64,000 nt of DNA from Microbacteriaceae bacterium (GCA_025463545.1 JAODAR010000007.1:1-64000), one strand, 5' to 3'; shown: positions 36,367 to 45,518, counted from the stretch's first letter. Translations and numbers: made by a program. The notes: generated from the sequence alone by a model not told the origin.

Positions 36367-36897
36367 TCAGGCCAGGGCGGTCCTGTGCAGCGCAGCGTGG
36401 CCGAGATAGGCCTGGGCATTGTGTCGGATGCCGGCAATCTCATCGTCACTCAGCTCGCGTCGAACCCTGGCCGGCACTCCGGCCACGAGCGAACCGGGCG
36501 GAACGATGGTGCCCTCGAGCACGACCGCGCCCGCTGCGACGAGTGACCCGGTGCCGATGACGGCGCCGTTCATCACGGTGGCCGCCATCCCGACCAGCAC
36601 GTTGTCCTCAATGGTGCAGCCGTGGAGCACGGCGCCGTGGCCGACCGAGATGCCGGCGCCGAGAATGAGCGGATAGCCGCGGTCGACGTGACAGGAGACG
36701 TTGTCCTGCAGGTTCGACCGGCGGCCGATCGTGATCGGCTCATGTTCGGCGCGGAGCACCGAGTTGTACCAGACGCTGGCCTCGTCGCCGAGGGTGACAT
36801 TACCGACCAACACGGCGCCGGGCGCGACGAAGGCGGTCTCGGCGATCTGCGGCGCCGGGACGTCGGGCAGGGTGATCAGGCGGGCTTCGGCTGGCAT
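36367..36897 (-). CDS. Gamma-carbonic anhydrase-like hexapeptide-repeat protein
   Basis: This 176-residue left-handed beta-helix protein (LbH hexapeptide repeats from about 20 to 145) belongs to the YrdA/PaaY/CaiE gamma-CA family. Probable metal ligands are His in SCHVDRG near 69 and two His in SVGHGAVLHGC near 84-93. Members form trimers; some hydrate CO2, others are thioesterases or have no known activity, so the reaction here is uncertain. It is divergent from the YbaK gene with a 406-base gap. Confidence 0.85.
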   Translation of the reverse strand: MPAEARLITLPDVPAPQIAETAFVAPGAVLVGNVTLGDEASVWYNSVLRAEHEPITIGRRSNLQDNVSCHVDRGYPLILGAGISVGHGAVLHGCTIEDNVLVGMAATVMNGAVIGTGSLVAAGAVVLEGTIVPPGSLVAGVPARVRRELSDDEIAGIRHNAQAYLGHAALHRTALA

Positions 36898-36969
36898 GCG
36901 GCCAGCCTACCGGGGCGAGCGGTTCGGCCCGGTGGTCAACCGCGTCGGGGGTGCGGCCCGGGCGGGGCA

Positions 36970-37069
36970 TTCGCTGCTTCGCGCTGCGGAAAGTAGCACG
37001 CGCTGCGGACCTGCCCTGCGCGTGTGCACGAAACCGCAGCGCGAGCGCCTCTGAACAGCGGAGCGGGGT
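36970..37069. repeat. Direct repeat copy 1 in the gap upstream of the YbaK gene
   Basis: This is the first of two ~100-bp direct repeats in the 406-base non-coding gap 36898-37303. Each unit contains an inner inverted repeat, here CGCGCTGCGG at 36999-37008 and CCGCAGCGCG at 37034-37043. The rest of the gap is GC-rich simple sequence (GCGGC runs) with no gene that I recognise. Confidence 0.8.
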
Positions 37070-37151
37070 CAGCGGCGGCAGCGGCGGCCAGGGGAAGCCG
37101 GAGCGGGCACGGCTGCGGTAGCGGCGGCCAGCAGCCAGTGGGAGCGGGGCC

Positions 37152-37252
37152 TTCGCTGCTTCGCGCTGCGGAAAGTTGCACGCGCTGCGGGCCTGCCCTG
37201 CGCGCGTGCACGAAACCGCAGCGCGAGCGCCCCTGAACAGCGGGAGCGGGGT
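37152..37252. repeat. Direct repeat copy 2 in the gap upstream of the YbaK gene
   Basis: This is the second ~100-bp unit, 182 bases downstream of the first. By eye it differs from copy 1 by four substitutions and one inserted base, and it keeps the inner hairpin. It ends about 50 bases before the YbaK start, so it may be transcribed in that gene's leader or overlap its promoter. Confidence 0.8.
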
Positions 37253-37303
37253 TCGGCGGCCAGTGACCGGCGGCATGGGCGGCCGACGACGTAGGCTGTC
37301 GGC

Positions 37304-37780
37304 ATGGTGAACAAAGCCCACCCCGCCGTCGACCGGGTGCGCATGACGCTGGCCGCGCACGGGGCGACCGGCGACATCCGCTGGCTCGATGATGCGGCCA
37401 CGACCGCCCAGGCCGCCGCCCACGCGCTGGGCATCGAGGTCGGCGCAATCGCCAACTCGCTGGTGTTCACGCTAGACGGCGAGCCGCTGCTGGTGCTGAC
37501 ATCCGGCGCGCACCGGGTCGACGCCGACTGGCTCGGGGAGCAGCTCGGCGGCGAGATCGGGCGCGCATCCCGGGAGCTGGTGAAGGATGCGACGGGGCAG
37601 GTGATCGGCGGCGTTGCGCCGGTCGGGCACCCGTCACCGTTGCGCACCCTGGTCGACGTGGCGTTGGCCGACTACGCCGTGGTCTGGGCCGCCGCCGGAC
37701 ACGCGCACACCGTGTTCCCCACCAGTTTCGACGAGCTGCTGCGGATCACGGCGGGAGAACCGGTGAGAGTCGTCCCGTAG
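37304..37780 (+). CDS. YbaK/EbsC-type aminoacyl-tRNA deacylase
   Basis: This single-domain protein of 158 residues belongs to the YbaK/ProX editing family, which hydrolyses mischarged tRNA (YbaK itself clears Cys-tRNA-Pro). Family features are the N-terminal LDDAATTAQAAAHALG helix, the conserved Lys replaced here in the region IANSLVFTLDGEPLLVLTSGAHRVD, and the C-terminal GGVAPVGHPSPLRTLVD near 105-121. The exact amino acid removed cannot be told. A leader of direct repeats precedes it. Confidence 0.82.
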   Translation: MVNKAHPAVDRVRMTLAAHGATGDIRWLDDAATTAQAAAHALGIEVGAIANSLVFTLDGEPLLVLTSGAHRVDADWLGEQLGGEIGRASRELVKDATGQVIGGVAPVGHPSPLRTLVDVALADYAVVWAAAGHAHTVFPTSFDELLRITAGEPVRVVP

Positions 37781-37845
37781 TGGGCGACGGATGCGCCGTG
37801 AACGGATGCGACGCGCAGGGCAGGCTGCGACCGGCCCGGCTCCGG

Positions 37846-39030
37846 TCAGCCGGCGACGGGACCGGCCCCGTCAGCGGCGTGCACCGTGAACAATTCGGGC
37901 GTGGTGTAACCGGCCGCGCTGAACGCTTCCCGGACTGCGGCGGTCACCGTGGGAACGAGGGCATGGGGGGTGAGCGCAATGGCCGCCCCGCCGAAGCCGC
38001 CACCGGTCATCCGGGCACCGATCGCACCGGCGTCGCGCGCCGCCACCACCGCGAGGTCGAGCTCGGCCACCGAGATCTCAAAATCGTCACGCATCGACAC
38101 GTGCGAGGCATCCAACAGGTCGCCGATTGCCGTCGGGCCCTCCTCGCGCAGGGTGCGAACTGTGTCCAGGACCCGCTGGTTCTCGGTCACCACGTGCCGC
38201 ACCCGGCGGAACGTCTCGTCGTCGAGTAGCTCGCGGGCGCGGTCGAGGTCGCCGACGCCGATGTCACGCAGCGAGCCTGCACCCAGCGCCGCGGCGCCCG
38301 CCTCGCAGGAGGCGCGGCGGGCCGCGTAACCGCCGGTGGCGTGGGCGTGGCTGACCTTGGTGTCGATGATGAGCAGCTCGAGGCCGGCGGCCTGGAAGCC
38401 GAGCGGGATGCTCTCCGAGTCAAGGCTCCGGCAGTCGAGGAACACTGCAGCATCCGCTCGCCCGAGCAGCGAAGCGGACTGGTCCATGATGCCGGTCGGG
38501 GCCCCGACGGCGCGGTTCTCGGCCAGCTGCCCGACGCGGGCAAGGGTGCGCCGGTCGAGGCCGAGCCGCCAGAGGTCGTTCAGCGCGACGGCGACGGCGC
38601 TCTCGATCGCCGCAGACGACGACAGCCCGGCGCCGATCGGCACGTCGGAGTCGATGAACGCCTCGAAGCCCACTGCGGTAGCGAGGTCGGCGCCGAACCG
38701 GCCAAGGGCCCACGCCACGCCCAGCGGATACGCCGACCAGCCGTGCAGGTTCTCAGGGATCAGCTCATCCAGCGAAATCTCGATCGCTTCTTCGGCGAAC
38801 GAGCTCGCGATGCGCACCAGCCGGTCCTCGCGGAGCCGCATACCGACCACGGTGCTCCGGTCGATCGCGAACGGCAGCACGAAGCCGTCGTTGTAGTCGG
38901 TGTGCTCACCGATCAGGTTCACCCGCCCTGGCGCCGACCAGAAGCCGGTCGCCTCGTGGTTGAAACGGGTCTGAAAGCAGGCCGCGACGGTGTGCAGCAG
39001 ATCAGCCGGCCGGGGAGATGAAACGGTCAT
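37846..39030 (-). CDS. galK: Galactokinase
   Basis: This GHMP kinase phosphorylates galactose at C1 (Leloir pathway). The 394-residue protein has the galactokinase signature GRVNLIGEHTDYNDGFVLP near 34-52, the GHMP ATP loop PIGAGLSSSAAIESAVA near 131-147 and the C-terminal MTGGGFGGAAIAL near 341-353. Its ATG overlaps the galT stop by one base (TAATG), so translation is coupled. Confidence 0.95.
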   Translation of the reverse strand: MTVSSPRPADLLHTVAACFQTRFNHEATGFWSAPGRVNLIGEHTDYNDGFVLPFAIDRSTVVGMRLREDRLVRIASSFAEEAIEISLDELIPENLHGWSAYPLGVAWALGRFGADLATAVGFEAFIDSDVPIGAGLSSSAAIESAVAVALNDLWRLGLDRRTLARVGQLAENRAVGAPTGIMDQSASLLGRADAAVFLDCRSLDSESIPLGFQAAGLELLIIDTKVSHAHATGGYAARRASCEAGAAALGAGSLRDIGVGDLDRARELLDDETFRRVRHVVTENQRVLDTVRTLREEGPTAIGDLLDASHVSMRDDFEISVAELDLAVVAARDAGAIGARMTGGGFGGAAIALTPHALVPTVTAAVREAFSAAGYTTPELFTVHAADGAGPVAG

Positions 39031-40178
39031 TACTGGTCCTCCTTCGCGGCGCGCTCGACTGCGGCGCGAATGGTCGCCGCAGCATGCTCGGGTGTGACGT
39101 CGCCGATCCAGGCGCCCATGGCGGCTTCTGATCCGGCGAGGTACTTGAGCTTGTTCTCGGCCCGTCGGGGGCTGGTCACCTGCAACATCAGACGGATGTC
39201 GTAACGATGGACATTCACCGGCGCCTGGTGCCAGGCGGCGATATAGGGCGTCGGTGTCTCATAGATCGCGTCGATCCCTCGCAACAGCCGCCGGTACAGC
39301 ACGGCGAGCTCATCGCGTTCGGCCAGCGACGTGGCCGCGAAGTCGGGCACCTGCCGATGTGGCAGCATGTGCACCTCGATCGGCCAGCGGGCAGCGAACG
39401 GCACGAAAGCGCTCCAGTGCTCGCCGCGGAGGACCAGCCGTTCACCGTCCTGCTCTGTGGCCAGGATGTCGGCGAACAGGCTCGGCCCGTAGGCCTCGAC
39501 CGAGGCGACCAGCCGCTCGGTGCGCGGTGTGATGTAGGGGTAGCAGTAAATCTGGCCATGCGGATGCCGCAGGGTCACCCCGATCGCCTCGCCCCGGTTC
39601 TCGAACGGGAACACCTGCTCGATCCCGGGAAGGCCAGACAGCTCGTGGGTGCGCTGCGCCCACGCCTCGATCACGGTGCGCGCTCGCACTACCGACAGGC
39701 TCGCGAAGGAACCTTCGTGTTCGGGGCTGAAGCACACCACTTCGCAACGGCCCACGGACGTGCGGGAACGGCCCAGCCCGACGGCGGCGAGGTCGGCGAG
39801 CCCGGCCGGGGCGTCGGCATCCGTCAAAAGCGGACCAAACGACGGCGACTTGTTCTCGAACACGGCCACGTCGTAGTTGCTGGGGATCTCCGACGGGTTG
39901 TCCGGAGTGGAGGGCGCGAGCGGGTCTTGCGAGGCCGGTGGCAGGAACACCCGGTTCTGCCGGGCGGCCGCGATCGACACCCACTCGCCGGTCAGGGCGT
40001 CCTGGCGCATCACGGCGGTGTCGGGCCGCGGGTCGAGGTCGCGGGTGTCCACGGCGCGCTCGGGCGGCAGCGCGGTGCCCGGGTCGTCGAAGTAGATCAG
40101 CTCCCGGCCGTCGGCCAGGCTGTGCCGCTGGGTGGCGATCCGGGTGTCGGCGACGAAGTCGCGGGAGGCGGTGTCCAT
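39030..40178 (-). CDS. galT: Galactose-1-phosphate uridylyltransferase
   Basis: The product exchanges UMP between UDP-glucose and galactose-1-phosphate. The ~382-residue HIT-superfamily protein has the active-site motif RHPHGQIYCYPYI (nucleophile His in HPH) near 222-234 and EVHMLPHRQVPDFA near 283-296. I use the ATG at 40178 (MDTASRDF); an ATG at 40208 further upstream falls in the promoter gap. It is the first gene of galT-galK, divergent from a DeoR regulator gene. Confidence 0.93.
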   Translation of the reverse strand: MDTASRDFVADTRIATQRHSLADGRELIYFDDPGTALPPERAVDTRDLDPRPDTAVMRQDALTGEWVSIAAARQNRVFLPPASQDPLAPSTPDNPSEIPSNYDVAVFENKSPSFGPLLTDADAPAGLADLAAVGLGRSRTSVGRCEVVCFSPEHEGSFASLSVVRARTVIEAWAQRTHELSGLPGIEQVFPFENRGEAIGVTLRHPHGQIYCYPYITPRTERLVASVEAYGPSLFADILATEQDGERLVLRGEHWSAFVPFAARWPIEVHMLPHRQVPDFAATSLAERDELAVLYRRLLRGIDAIYETPTPYIAAWHQAPVNVHRYDIRLMLQVTSPRRAENKLKYLAGSEAAMGAWIGDVTPEHAAATIRAAVERAAKEDQ

Positions 40179-40228
40179 AGCAGTCACCACAATAACCGAT
40201 TTGCACATACGAAACCATCAGTTGCGGA

Positions 40229-40252
40229 TTGAAAAGTAAACGGAAGTAAGCG
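40229..40252. promoter_or_regulatory. Tandem repeat operator candidate for the DeoR regulator
   Basis: In the AT-rich gap between the divergent galT and deoR-type genes, two similar 10-base units occur one helical turn apart (GAAAAGTAAAC and GGAAGTAAGC). DeoR-family repressors often bind such tandem sites. The assignment rests on position only. Confidence 0.4.
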
Positions 40253-40259
40253 AAGATGG

Positions 40260-41120
40260 ATGTCCATGGAGACAACCGTGCCGCGCCCTCCCCGGGACGA
40301 CGCTGCCCCCCGCGAGCTGATGCCGGCCCAGCTGCGCCGGGCGCGGATTCGCCTACTGCTCGAGGATCGCGGTTTCGTGCGGGTGAGCGACCTCCGCGAC
40401 ACGTTCGGAATCTCCGGTGTCACGGCGCGCGCCGACCTCGACGCCCTGGTGGGTCAGGGGGCAGCCCAGCGCGTGCACGGCGGAGCGGTCCCGGTTGCGC
40501 CGACGGCCGGCCGGTCAGGTCCGGAACGCGAGCCGTCCTTCGAGGAGTCGTTGGCGGCATCCGTTCTGCCGAAGCAGCAGATCGGTCGGCGAGCGGCGGC
40601 CCTCGTCAGTAGCGGGCAGAGCGTCATCATCGACGTCGGCACCACCACCCTGTCGGTAGCCCGGGCGCTCGCGGCCCGTGCCGACCTCACCGAGGTCGTG
40701 GTGATCACCAACGGACTCAGCATCGCACTCGAACTCGAGTCGGCCATACCGCGCTTCAGCGTGATCGTCACCGGTGGGTCGCTCCGACCGTTGCAGCACT
40801 CCCTGGTCGACCCGCTCGCCGACTCGGTGCTCAGCCAGATCCATGCCGACCTCGCCTTCATCGGGTGCAACGGAGTCGACGCCGTGCACGGGGTCACCAA
40901 CATCAACCTCCCCGAGGCTGCCGTCAAGGCGCGGATGCTCGGCGCCGCAGCTCGCGCCGTCGTGGTCGCCGACGCGTCGAAACTCGGCCAGGCGCACCTC
41001 GGCCGGGTGGGCCCCCTGGCCGCGTTCGACACGCTGGTGACGGATGGTTCGGCGGACGAGGGATCCCTGGCCGGCCTGCGTGAGGCCGGGCTGACGATCC
41101 TGCAGCCAGACGGAGACTGA
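40260..41120 (+). CDS. DeoR-family transcriptional regulator (probable gal repressor)
   Basis: This 286-residue protein has a DeoR HTH (about 24-80; VRVSDLRDTFGISGVTARADLDALVGQGAAQRVHGGA) and a DeoRC sugar-phosphate sensor domain (about 100-270; IGRRAAALVSSGQSVIIDVGTTTLSVARAL, then FIGCNGVDAVHGVTN). It is divergent from galT-galK, so control of galactose use is the natural inference; the effector would be a phosphorylated sugar. ATG codons at 40260 and 40266 are both possible starts. Confidence 0.88.
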   Translation: MSMETTVPRPPRDDAAPRELMPAQLRRARIRLLLEDRGFVRVSDLRDTFGISGVTARADLDALVGQGAAQRVHGGAVPVAPTAGRSGPEREPSFEESLAASVLPKQQIGRRAAALVSSGQSVIIDVGTTTLSVARALAARADLTEVVVITNGLSIALELESAIPRFSVIVTGGSLRPLQHSLVDPLADSVLSQIHADLAFIGCNGVDAVHGVTNINLPEAAVKARMLGAAARAVVVADASKLGQAHLGRVGPLAAFDTLVTDGSADEGSLAGLREAGLTILQPDGD

Positions 41121-41204
41121 AGCCGGTGCAGCCTGAAACAGCCCAGATCCGACCCGGCTGTAAACAGGCCGCAACCCGCGCGCACCCCGGAATAGGGTGG
41201 GAAC

Positions 41205-42167
41205 ATGCGCGCGGCAACCGGAACCCAATACACTCTCGGCCTCGTCACCCCGAGTGGAGAGGCGCAGGCCACGATCACCGAGGTCGCAGCCGGGCTGCGG
41301 TCGTATACCCTGGGCGGCATGGATCTGGTTGAGCCGTTTCCGGCTGACTCGGCTCCGCCGAAAGGTGCCGGGATCGTGCTCGTGCCGTGGCCGAATCGCA
41401 TCCGGGACGGCCGCTGGACCTACAACGGCGTCGTGCAGCAACTGGCACTCACCGAACCGGCCAAGGGCAACGCCAGCCACGGCCTGCTGCGCTCTTTCCC
41501 CTACCGGGAGGCGGCGCGCTCCGGGAACTCGGTCACGCTTGAGGCGCCCGTCTTCCCGCAGCCCGGCTACCCGTTCCAGCTCGACACCAGCGTCATCTAC
41601 ACCCTCACCGCTGACGGCCTTGATGTCACGCACGTGCTGCGCAATGTCGGGTCGACGGATGCCCCGGTCGCCGTTGGCGCGCATCCGTATCTCCGCGTCG
41701 GTGACGTTCCCTCCGGCGATCTCACGCTGACGGTCGCCGCGAGCACCCACATCGACGTGGACGACCGCATGAATGCGGTGGGCGAGACCGCCGTGGACGG
41801 GACCGAGTTGGACCTCCGAGCCGGGCGGCGAGTGGACGACCTCGACCTCGACGACGGCTTCGGCGGTGTCGGTCCCGGCAGCACCGGTTCGGACAGCGCC
41901 GGCACCTCGGCCGGTCATGTGGAACACTCGCTGGCCGCCCCGGACGGTCGGAAGGTGATCCTCTGGGGCGATGAGCAGATGCGCTATGTGCAGGTGTTCA
42001 CCCCGCGCAACTTCCCTGGCAGGGAGGGCCCCCGCCAGGCGGTCGCGATCGAGCCGATGACAGCGCCGGCCGACGCCTTCAACTCCGGCGCCGGGCTGAA
42101 GTGGCTGGCACCCGGCACCGAGTGGACGGTGCGCTGGGGGATCCGTCACACCGGATTCGGCGCCTGA
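41205..42167 (+). CDS. galM: Aldose 1-epimerase
   Basis: The product interconverts alpha and beta anomers of galactose or glucose. The 320-residue beta-sandwich protein has the substrate-binding WPNRIRDGRW near 64-73, NASHGLLRSFPY near 88-99 with a catalytic His, and VAVGAHPYLRVGD near 157-169 with the second His. The actinobacterial GalM-like subgroup fits its length. It follows the DeoR gene on the same strand with an 84-base gap and completes the galactose cluster, although galE is not in the window. Confidence 0.87.
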   Translation: MRAATGTQYTLGLVTPSGEAQATITEVAAGLRSYTLGGMDLVEPFPADSAPPKGAGIVLVPWPNRIRDGRWTYNGVVQQLALTEPAKGNASHGLLRSFPYREAARSGNSVTLEAPVFPQPGYPFQLDTSVIYTLTADGLDVTHVLRNVGSTDAPVAVGAHPYLRVGDVPSGDLTLTVAASTHIDVDDRMNAVGETAVDGTELDLRAGRRVDDLDLDDGFGGVGPGSTGSDSAGTSAGHVEHSLAAPDGRKVILWGDEQMRYVQVFTPRNFPGREGPRQAVAIEPMTAPADAFNSGAGLKWLAPGTEWTVRWGIRHTGFGA

Positions 42168-42180
42168 GCGGGGTTGCACG

Positions 42181-43587
42181 ATGTCAACCCAGATACCTCC
42201 GAAGGATCCGTCGACACGACCCGCCGGTACCGACCGCGGGCCCGGTGCGCCTGGTGCCGACGCTGCTGAAACAGGTTCTCCTCAGAACGGTGCCCCCGAG
42301 TACGGCCGAGTCGCACACGGCACGGCCGAGCTCAGCGGGCCGGATGCCGCCCGACTGGCCGCGCTCACCCGGATGAAGCGCCTGGCCACCGGGTTGCTGG
42401 TGCTGATGGCGATCATCTTCGCCGTCGCTTTCGCGCTGCAGGAACGCTACCCGGCGCTGCAATATGTGCGTGCTGCTGCCGAGGGCGGGATGGTGGGCGC
42501 TCTTGCGGACTGGTTCGCGGTGACCGCGCTGTTCCGGTACCCGCTGGGCCTCCGCATCCCGCACACCAACATCATCGCCAGCCGCAAGAACGAGATCGGC
42601 ACCAGCCTGGGCGAATTCGTGGAAGAGAACTTCCTTTTAGAATCCGTGGTGCGGGGCAAGCTCGAGTCGATCGGCATCTCGGGTCGGCTCGGCTCCTGGC
42701 TGGCCGAGCCCGAAAACGCCCGGCGGCTGACCGACGAGTTAGCGTTCGCCGGCGGCGGCATCCTCGACCTGCTCGACGACGACGACATCAAGGACCTGAT
42801 CGAGGCCGTTGCCCGGGAACACCTGGTGAAGCCGAAGTGGGGGCCGAGCATCGGCCGGGTCGGTGAGCGCCTGGTCGCCTCGGGCCAGCAGGACGCGGCG
42901 GTCGACCTCCTCCTCGACACCGCGGAGGGCTGGCTGATCGCCCATCCGGAGGCCTTCGGCCGCGCCGTGTCGGCGCGGTTGCCGGGCTGGCTGCCCGACT
43001 TCGTCGACAAAGTGGTCGATGACCGCGCGTACCGCGAGGTAGTGGGGTTCGTCGGTGCGGTGCGTTCCGACCCGGAGCATCCGCTGCGCCAGGCCCTCGA
43101 CCATTACCTGGCCGAGCTCACGCACGACCTGCAGTGGGACCCCGTGACGATCGACCGCGCCGAGACGCTCAAGGTGGAACTGCTCGACAGCCCCCGGCTG
43201 CGTGAATTCGCCGGCGAAACGTGGGATTCGATGAAGCAGTCGCTCGCGGAGGCGCTCGGCGACCCGCAGAGCGCGCTGCGGGACGGCATCCGTTCCACGG
43301 TGATGGACATCGGCAGCCGTCTGGCCGGCGACCCGGAGCTCGGCGTGAAGATCGACCGCTGGATCGCCGACACGGTCAGCACCGCGGTGACCAGTTACCG
43401 GCATCAGATCGCCGGCGTCATCGCCGAGACCGTCGAGCGCTGGGACCCGACCGAGACCGCTGAGAAGATCGAGCTGCAGGTGGGCAAGGACCTGCAATTC
43501 ATCCGCATCAACGGGACTGTGGTGGGCGCGCTCGCCGGCGTCGCGATCTTCACCGTTGCGCAGGCGCTGCTGACACTCACCCGCTGA
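42181..43587 (+). CDS. DUF445 family membrane protein (YjiN-like)
   Basis: This 468-residue protein has a long disordered, Pro/Gly/Ala-rich N-terminus (about 1-55), one membrane helix near 65-83, a second hydrophobic segment with GGMVGALADWFAVTALFRYPLG near 97-118 (the DUF445 signature), a long amphipathic helical middle (about 130-430) and a terminal helix GTVVGALAGVAIFTVAQALL. The family is widespread in actinobacteria and its function is not established. It starts 13 bases after galM, so it may be co-transcribed, but I see no functional link. Confidence 0.85.
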   Translation: MSTQIPPKDPSTRPAGTDRGPGAPGADAAETGSPQNGAPEYGRVAHGTAELSGPDAARLAALTRMKRLATGLLVLMAIIFAVAFALQERYPALQYVRAAAEGGMVGALADWFAVTALFRYPLGLRIPHTNIIASRKNEIGTSLGEFVEENFLLESVVRGKLESIGISGRLGSWLAEPENARRLTDELAFAGGGILDLLDDDDIKDLIEAVAREHLVKPKWGPSIGRVGERLVASGQQDAAVDLLLDTAEGWLIAHPEAFGRAVSARLPGWLPDFVDKVVDDRAYREVVGFVGAVRSDPEHPLRQALDHYLAELTHDLQWDPVTIDRAETLKVELLDSPRLREFAGETWDSMKQSLAEALGDPQSALRDGIRSTVMDIGSRLAGDPELGVKIDRWIADTVSTAVTSYRHQIAGVIAETVERWDPTETAEKIELQVGKDLQFIRINGTVVGALAGVAIFTVAQALLTLTR

Positions 43588-43749
43588 CATGGAAGCGGGC
43601 TCCCGCGGCTCTTTGGCTCCCGGAACGGGTTGACGGGAACGGGCGCAGGGATAACAGTGGGGGAATCGAACGCGTACCTGCCGGACGATGACCATGATGC
43701 CGGCGGACCCGGCATGAACATGCTGCGAACCGCCTTGAGGAGGCTAATC

Positions 43750-44742
43750 GTGTCCCGAGCAAATCCTGTCGTAGTCATCACGGGTGCGTCCAGCGGCATC
43801 GGACGGGCCACAGCTTTGCGATTCGCGCGCAGGAGGCAGGCGTCGCTCGTGCTGGCCAGCCGTCGCGAACATGCCCTGGCCGATCTTGTCCAGGAATGCG
43901 AGCGGCTCGGAGGAACGGCGATAGCCGTGCCCACCGAGGTGAGCAGTGAGGACTCGGTGCGTGCGCTGGCGGATGCCGCGGTGCGACGATTCGGTCGCAT
44001 CGATGTGTGGGTCAACGCGGCGGCCGTCTCGGTGTTCTCGCCGTTCCTGGATATGCCCATGGACGACTTCCGGCGGGTCATCGATGTGAACCTCATGGGC
44101 TACGTCTACGGCGCCCGCGCGGCACTGCAGGTGATGACGGAGCAACAGAGCGGCAACGTGATCAACGTCGCGTCGATCGTCGGGGAGGTTCCACAGCCCT
44201 ACACCACGCCCTACGGGATGTCGAAGGCGGCCGTTCGGGCCCTCGGGGTGAGCCTCCGGTCGGAGCTCGGCCTGCAGAAGCTCACGCACGTGCACGTCTC
44301 GACCGTGCTGCCCGCGACCATCGACACGCCATTTTTCCAGCATTCCGCGAATTACACCGGCCGCGCCGTGCTGGCCATGCCACCGGTCTACCCGGCCGCG
44401 AAGGTTGCCAAGGTGATCGAGACGGTCAGTACCAAGCCGCGCGCTGAAGTGGTTGTCGGCGCGGCCGGCAAGGTGTTGGTGCACCAGCATCGGCGAACCC
44501 CTGAGGTCATCGACGCGCAGATGGCCCTGCAAACGGAGATGACGCACCTCTCCCGCGACACGCGGGCGGACCCGACCGAAGGCATCCTCTTCACTCCAGC
44601 CCCGGATGAGGACGCACGGGTGAGTGGCGGCTGGCACGGTCGCGGACGCACCCGGTTGCGGAGGACCCTGACCTGGGGATTCATCCTCGGAGTCGGCGCG
44701 GTCCTGGTTGCCCAGAGCAGGGACTCAGGCCGAGCAGCCTGA
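43750..44742 (+). CDS. Short-chain dehydrogenase/reductase
   Basis: This 330-residue SDR starts at the GTG at 43750, six bases after a strong GAGGAGG ribosome site. The NAD(P) motif TGASSGIGRATALRFARRR is at about 10-28, Asn in the NAAAVS motif near 90, and the catalytic YGMSKAAVRA (Tyr/Lys) near 155-164. A C-terminal extension of ~90 residues ends in one predicted membrane helix (LTWGFILGVGAVLVA), so the enzyme may be anchored to the membrane, which is unusual for small SDRs. The substrate is unknown. Confidence 0.85.
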   Translation: MSRANPVVVITGASSGIGRATALRFARRRQASLVLASRREHALADLVQECERLGGTAIAVPTEVSSEDSVRALADAAVRRFGRIDVWVNAAAVSVFSPFLDMPMDDFRRVIDVNLMGYVYGARAALQVMTEQQSGNVINVASIVGEVPQPYTTPYGMSKAAVRALGVSLRSELGLQKLTHVHVSTVLPATIDTPFFQHSANYTGRAVLAMPPVYPAAKVAKVIETVSTKPRAEVVVGAAGKVLVHQHRRTPEVIDAQMALQTEMTHLSRDTRADPTEGILFTPAPDEDARVSGGWHGRGRTRLRRTLTWGFILGVGAVLVAQSRDSGRAA

Positions 44743-44762
44743 CCAGCGGCTTACAGCACGAC

Positions 44763-44790
44763 GAAGCGGCCGAGAACCCCCGGCCGCTTC
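44763..44790. terminator. Bidirectional terminator between SDR and hsp20 genes
   Basis: A perfect 10-bp stem (GAAGCGGCCG/CGGCCGCTTC) with an 8-base loop lies in the 71-base gap between convergent genes. Confidence 0.7.
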
Positions 44791-44813
44791 GGGTTCGGAT
44801 ACCGCTCAGACGA

Positions 44814-45335
44814 TCAGCTGCCCTGTTCTGAGGGGCTGCTTTGTCCTCCGCTGCTCCGGTTCGACGTCGGCTCCGATTCACCGAGCTGCGCCTGTTGGTT
44901 CGAAGCACTCCCGCCGCTGTTGATGGCGATCTTCTTCGGCGAGGGCAGCTCCTTGAACGGGACGACGACGCTCAGCACGCCGTTCTCGAACCGAGCATTG
45001 ATGTTTTCCTCGTCAGCCCGATCTGGCAACGCGATCCTGCGATAGAAACTCGCGCTGCTCTCGCGGACCATGTACTTCTTCTTCTTGTCTTCCTCCCTTT
45101 CGCGTTTCTCCGCCTGGATGACCAGGGCTCCTTCGTCGATGTTGATCCCGATGTCAGCTTCATTGAAGTTGGGCAGATGCACCTCGATGGTCATCTGCTC
45201 ATCGTTCTGCATGTAGACGTCCGTTGTGGGGACGCTTGCGGCGCTGAATCGGGTGAGGAAATCGTCGCCGAAGAACTGCTTCTGTAGCGCATCAAGCTCG
45301 GCAAGCGGGTTGAAACGTGCGACGTTGCGTGCCAT
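44814..45335 (-). CDS. Small heat-shock protein Hsp20
   Basis: This ATP-independent chaperone of 173 residues has an alpha-crystallin domain from about 35 to 130 (DVYMQNDEQMTIEVHLPNF, with the closing NGVLSVVVPFKE). The domain is preceded by a short N-terminal arm (MARNVARFNPLAELDALQKQFFG) and followed by a Ser/Gln/Glu-rich disordered tail. The I-x-I-like motif appears as IAI near 138. A CIRCE element sits about 245 bases upstream, so heat control by HrcA is likely. Confidence 0.92.
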   Translation of the reverse strand: MARNVARFNPLAELDALQKQFFGDDFLTRFSAASVPTTDVYMQNDEQMTIEVHLPNFNEADIGINIDEGALVIQAEKREREEDKKKKYMVRESSASFYRRIALPDRADEENINARFENGVLSVVVPFKELPSPKKIAINSGGSASNQQAQLGESEPTSNRSSGGQSSPSEQGS

Positions 45336-45374
45336 CGTGACTTTCCCTTCGACTCTGAGGCCTGTGGCGCTCCC

Positions 45375-45518
45375 TCAAAGCACCACAGTGCGGGACCGAT
45401 TCATTCGCGTGGATGCGGCGGGAGACGGAGGGGACCGCTCCCACGGCTGCTCGAGGGCACAGCCGACGAGCGTCTGATCGCTCACTGCACGGCCGAGAAA
45501 CCGCCCAGGCGTAGCCAT
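45375..45518 (-). CDS. Possible 47-residue leader ORF upstream of hsp20
   Basis: An ATG at 45518, preceded by AAGGGGGA, opens a 47-codon frame (begins MATPGRFLGRAV) that ends 39 bases before the hsp20 start, inside the transcript expected from the CIRCE-linked promoter. I recognise no family and the composition is not strongly protein-like. It may be chance. Confidence 0.3.
   Translation of the reverse strand: MATPGRFLGRAVSDQTLVGCALEQPWERSPPSPAASTRMNRSRTVVL

Noticed and set aside
36970..37252. CRISPR-like array
   Set aside because: There are only two units, each ~100 bases long, with one 82-base gap and no cas genes.
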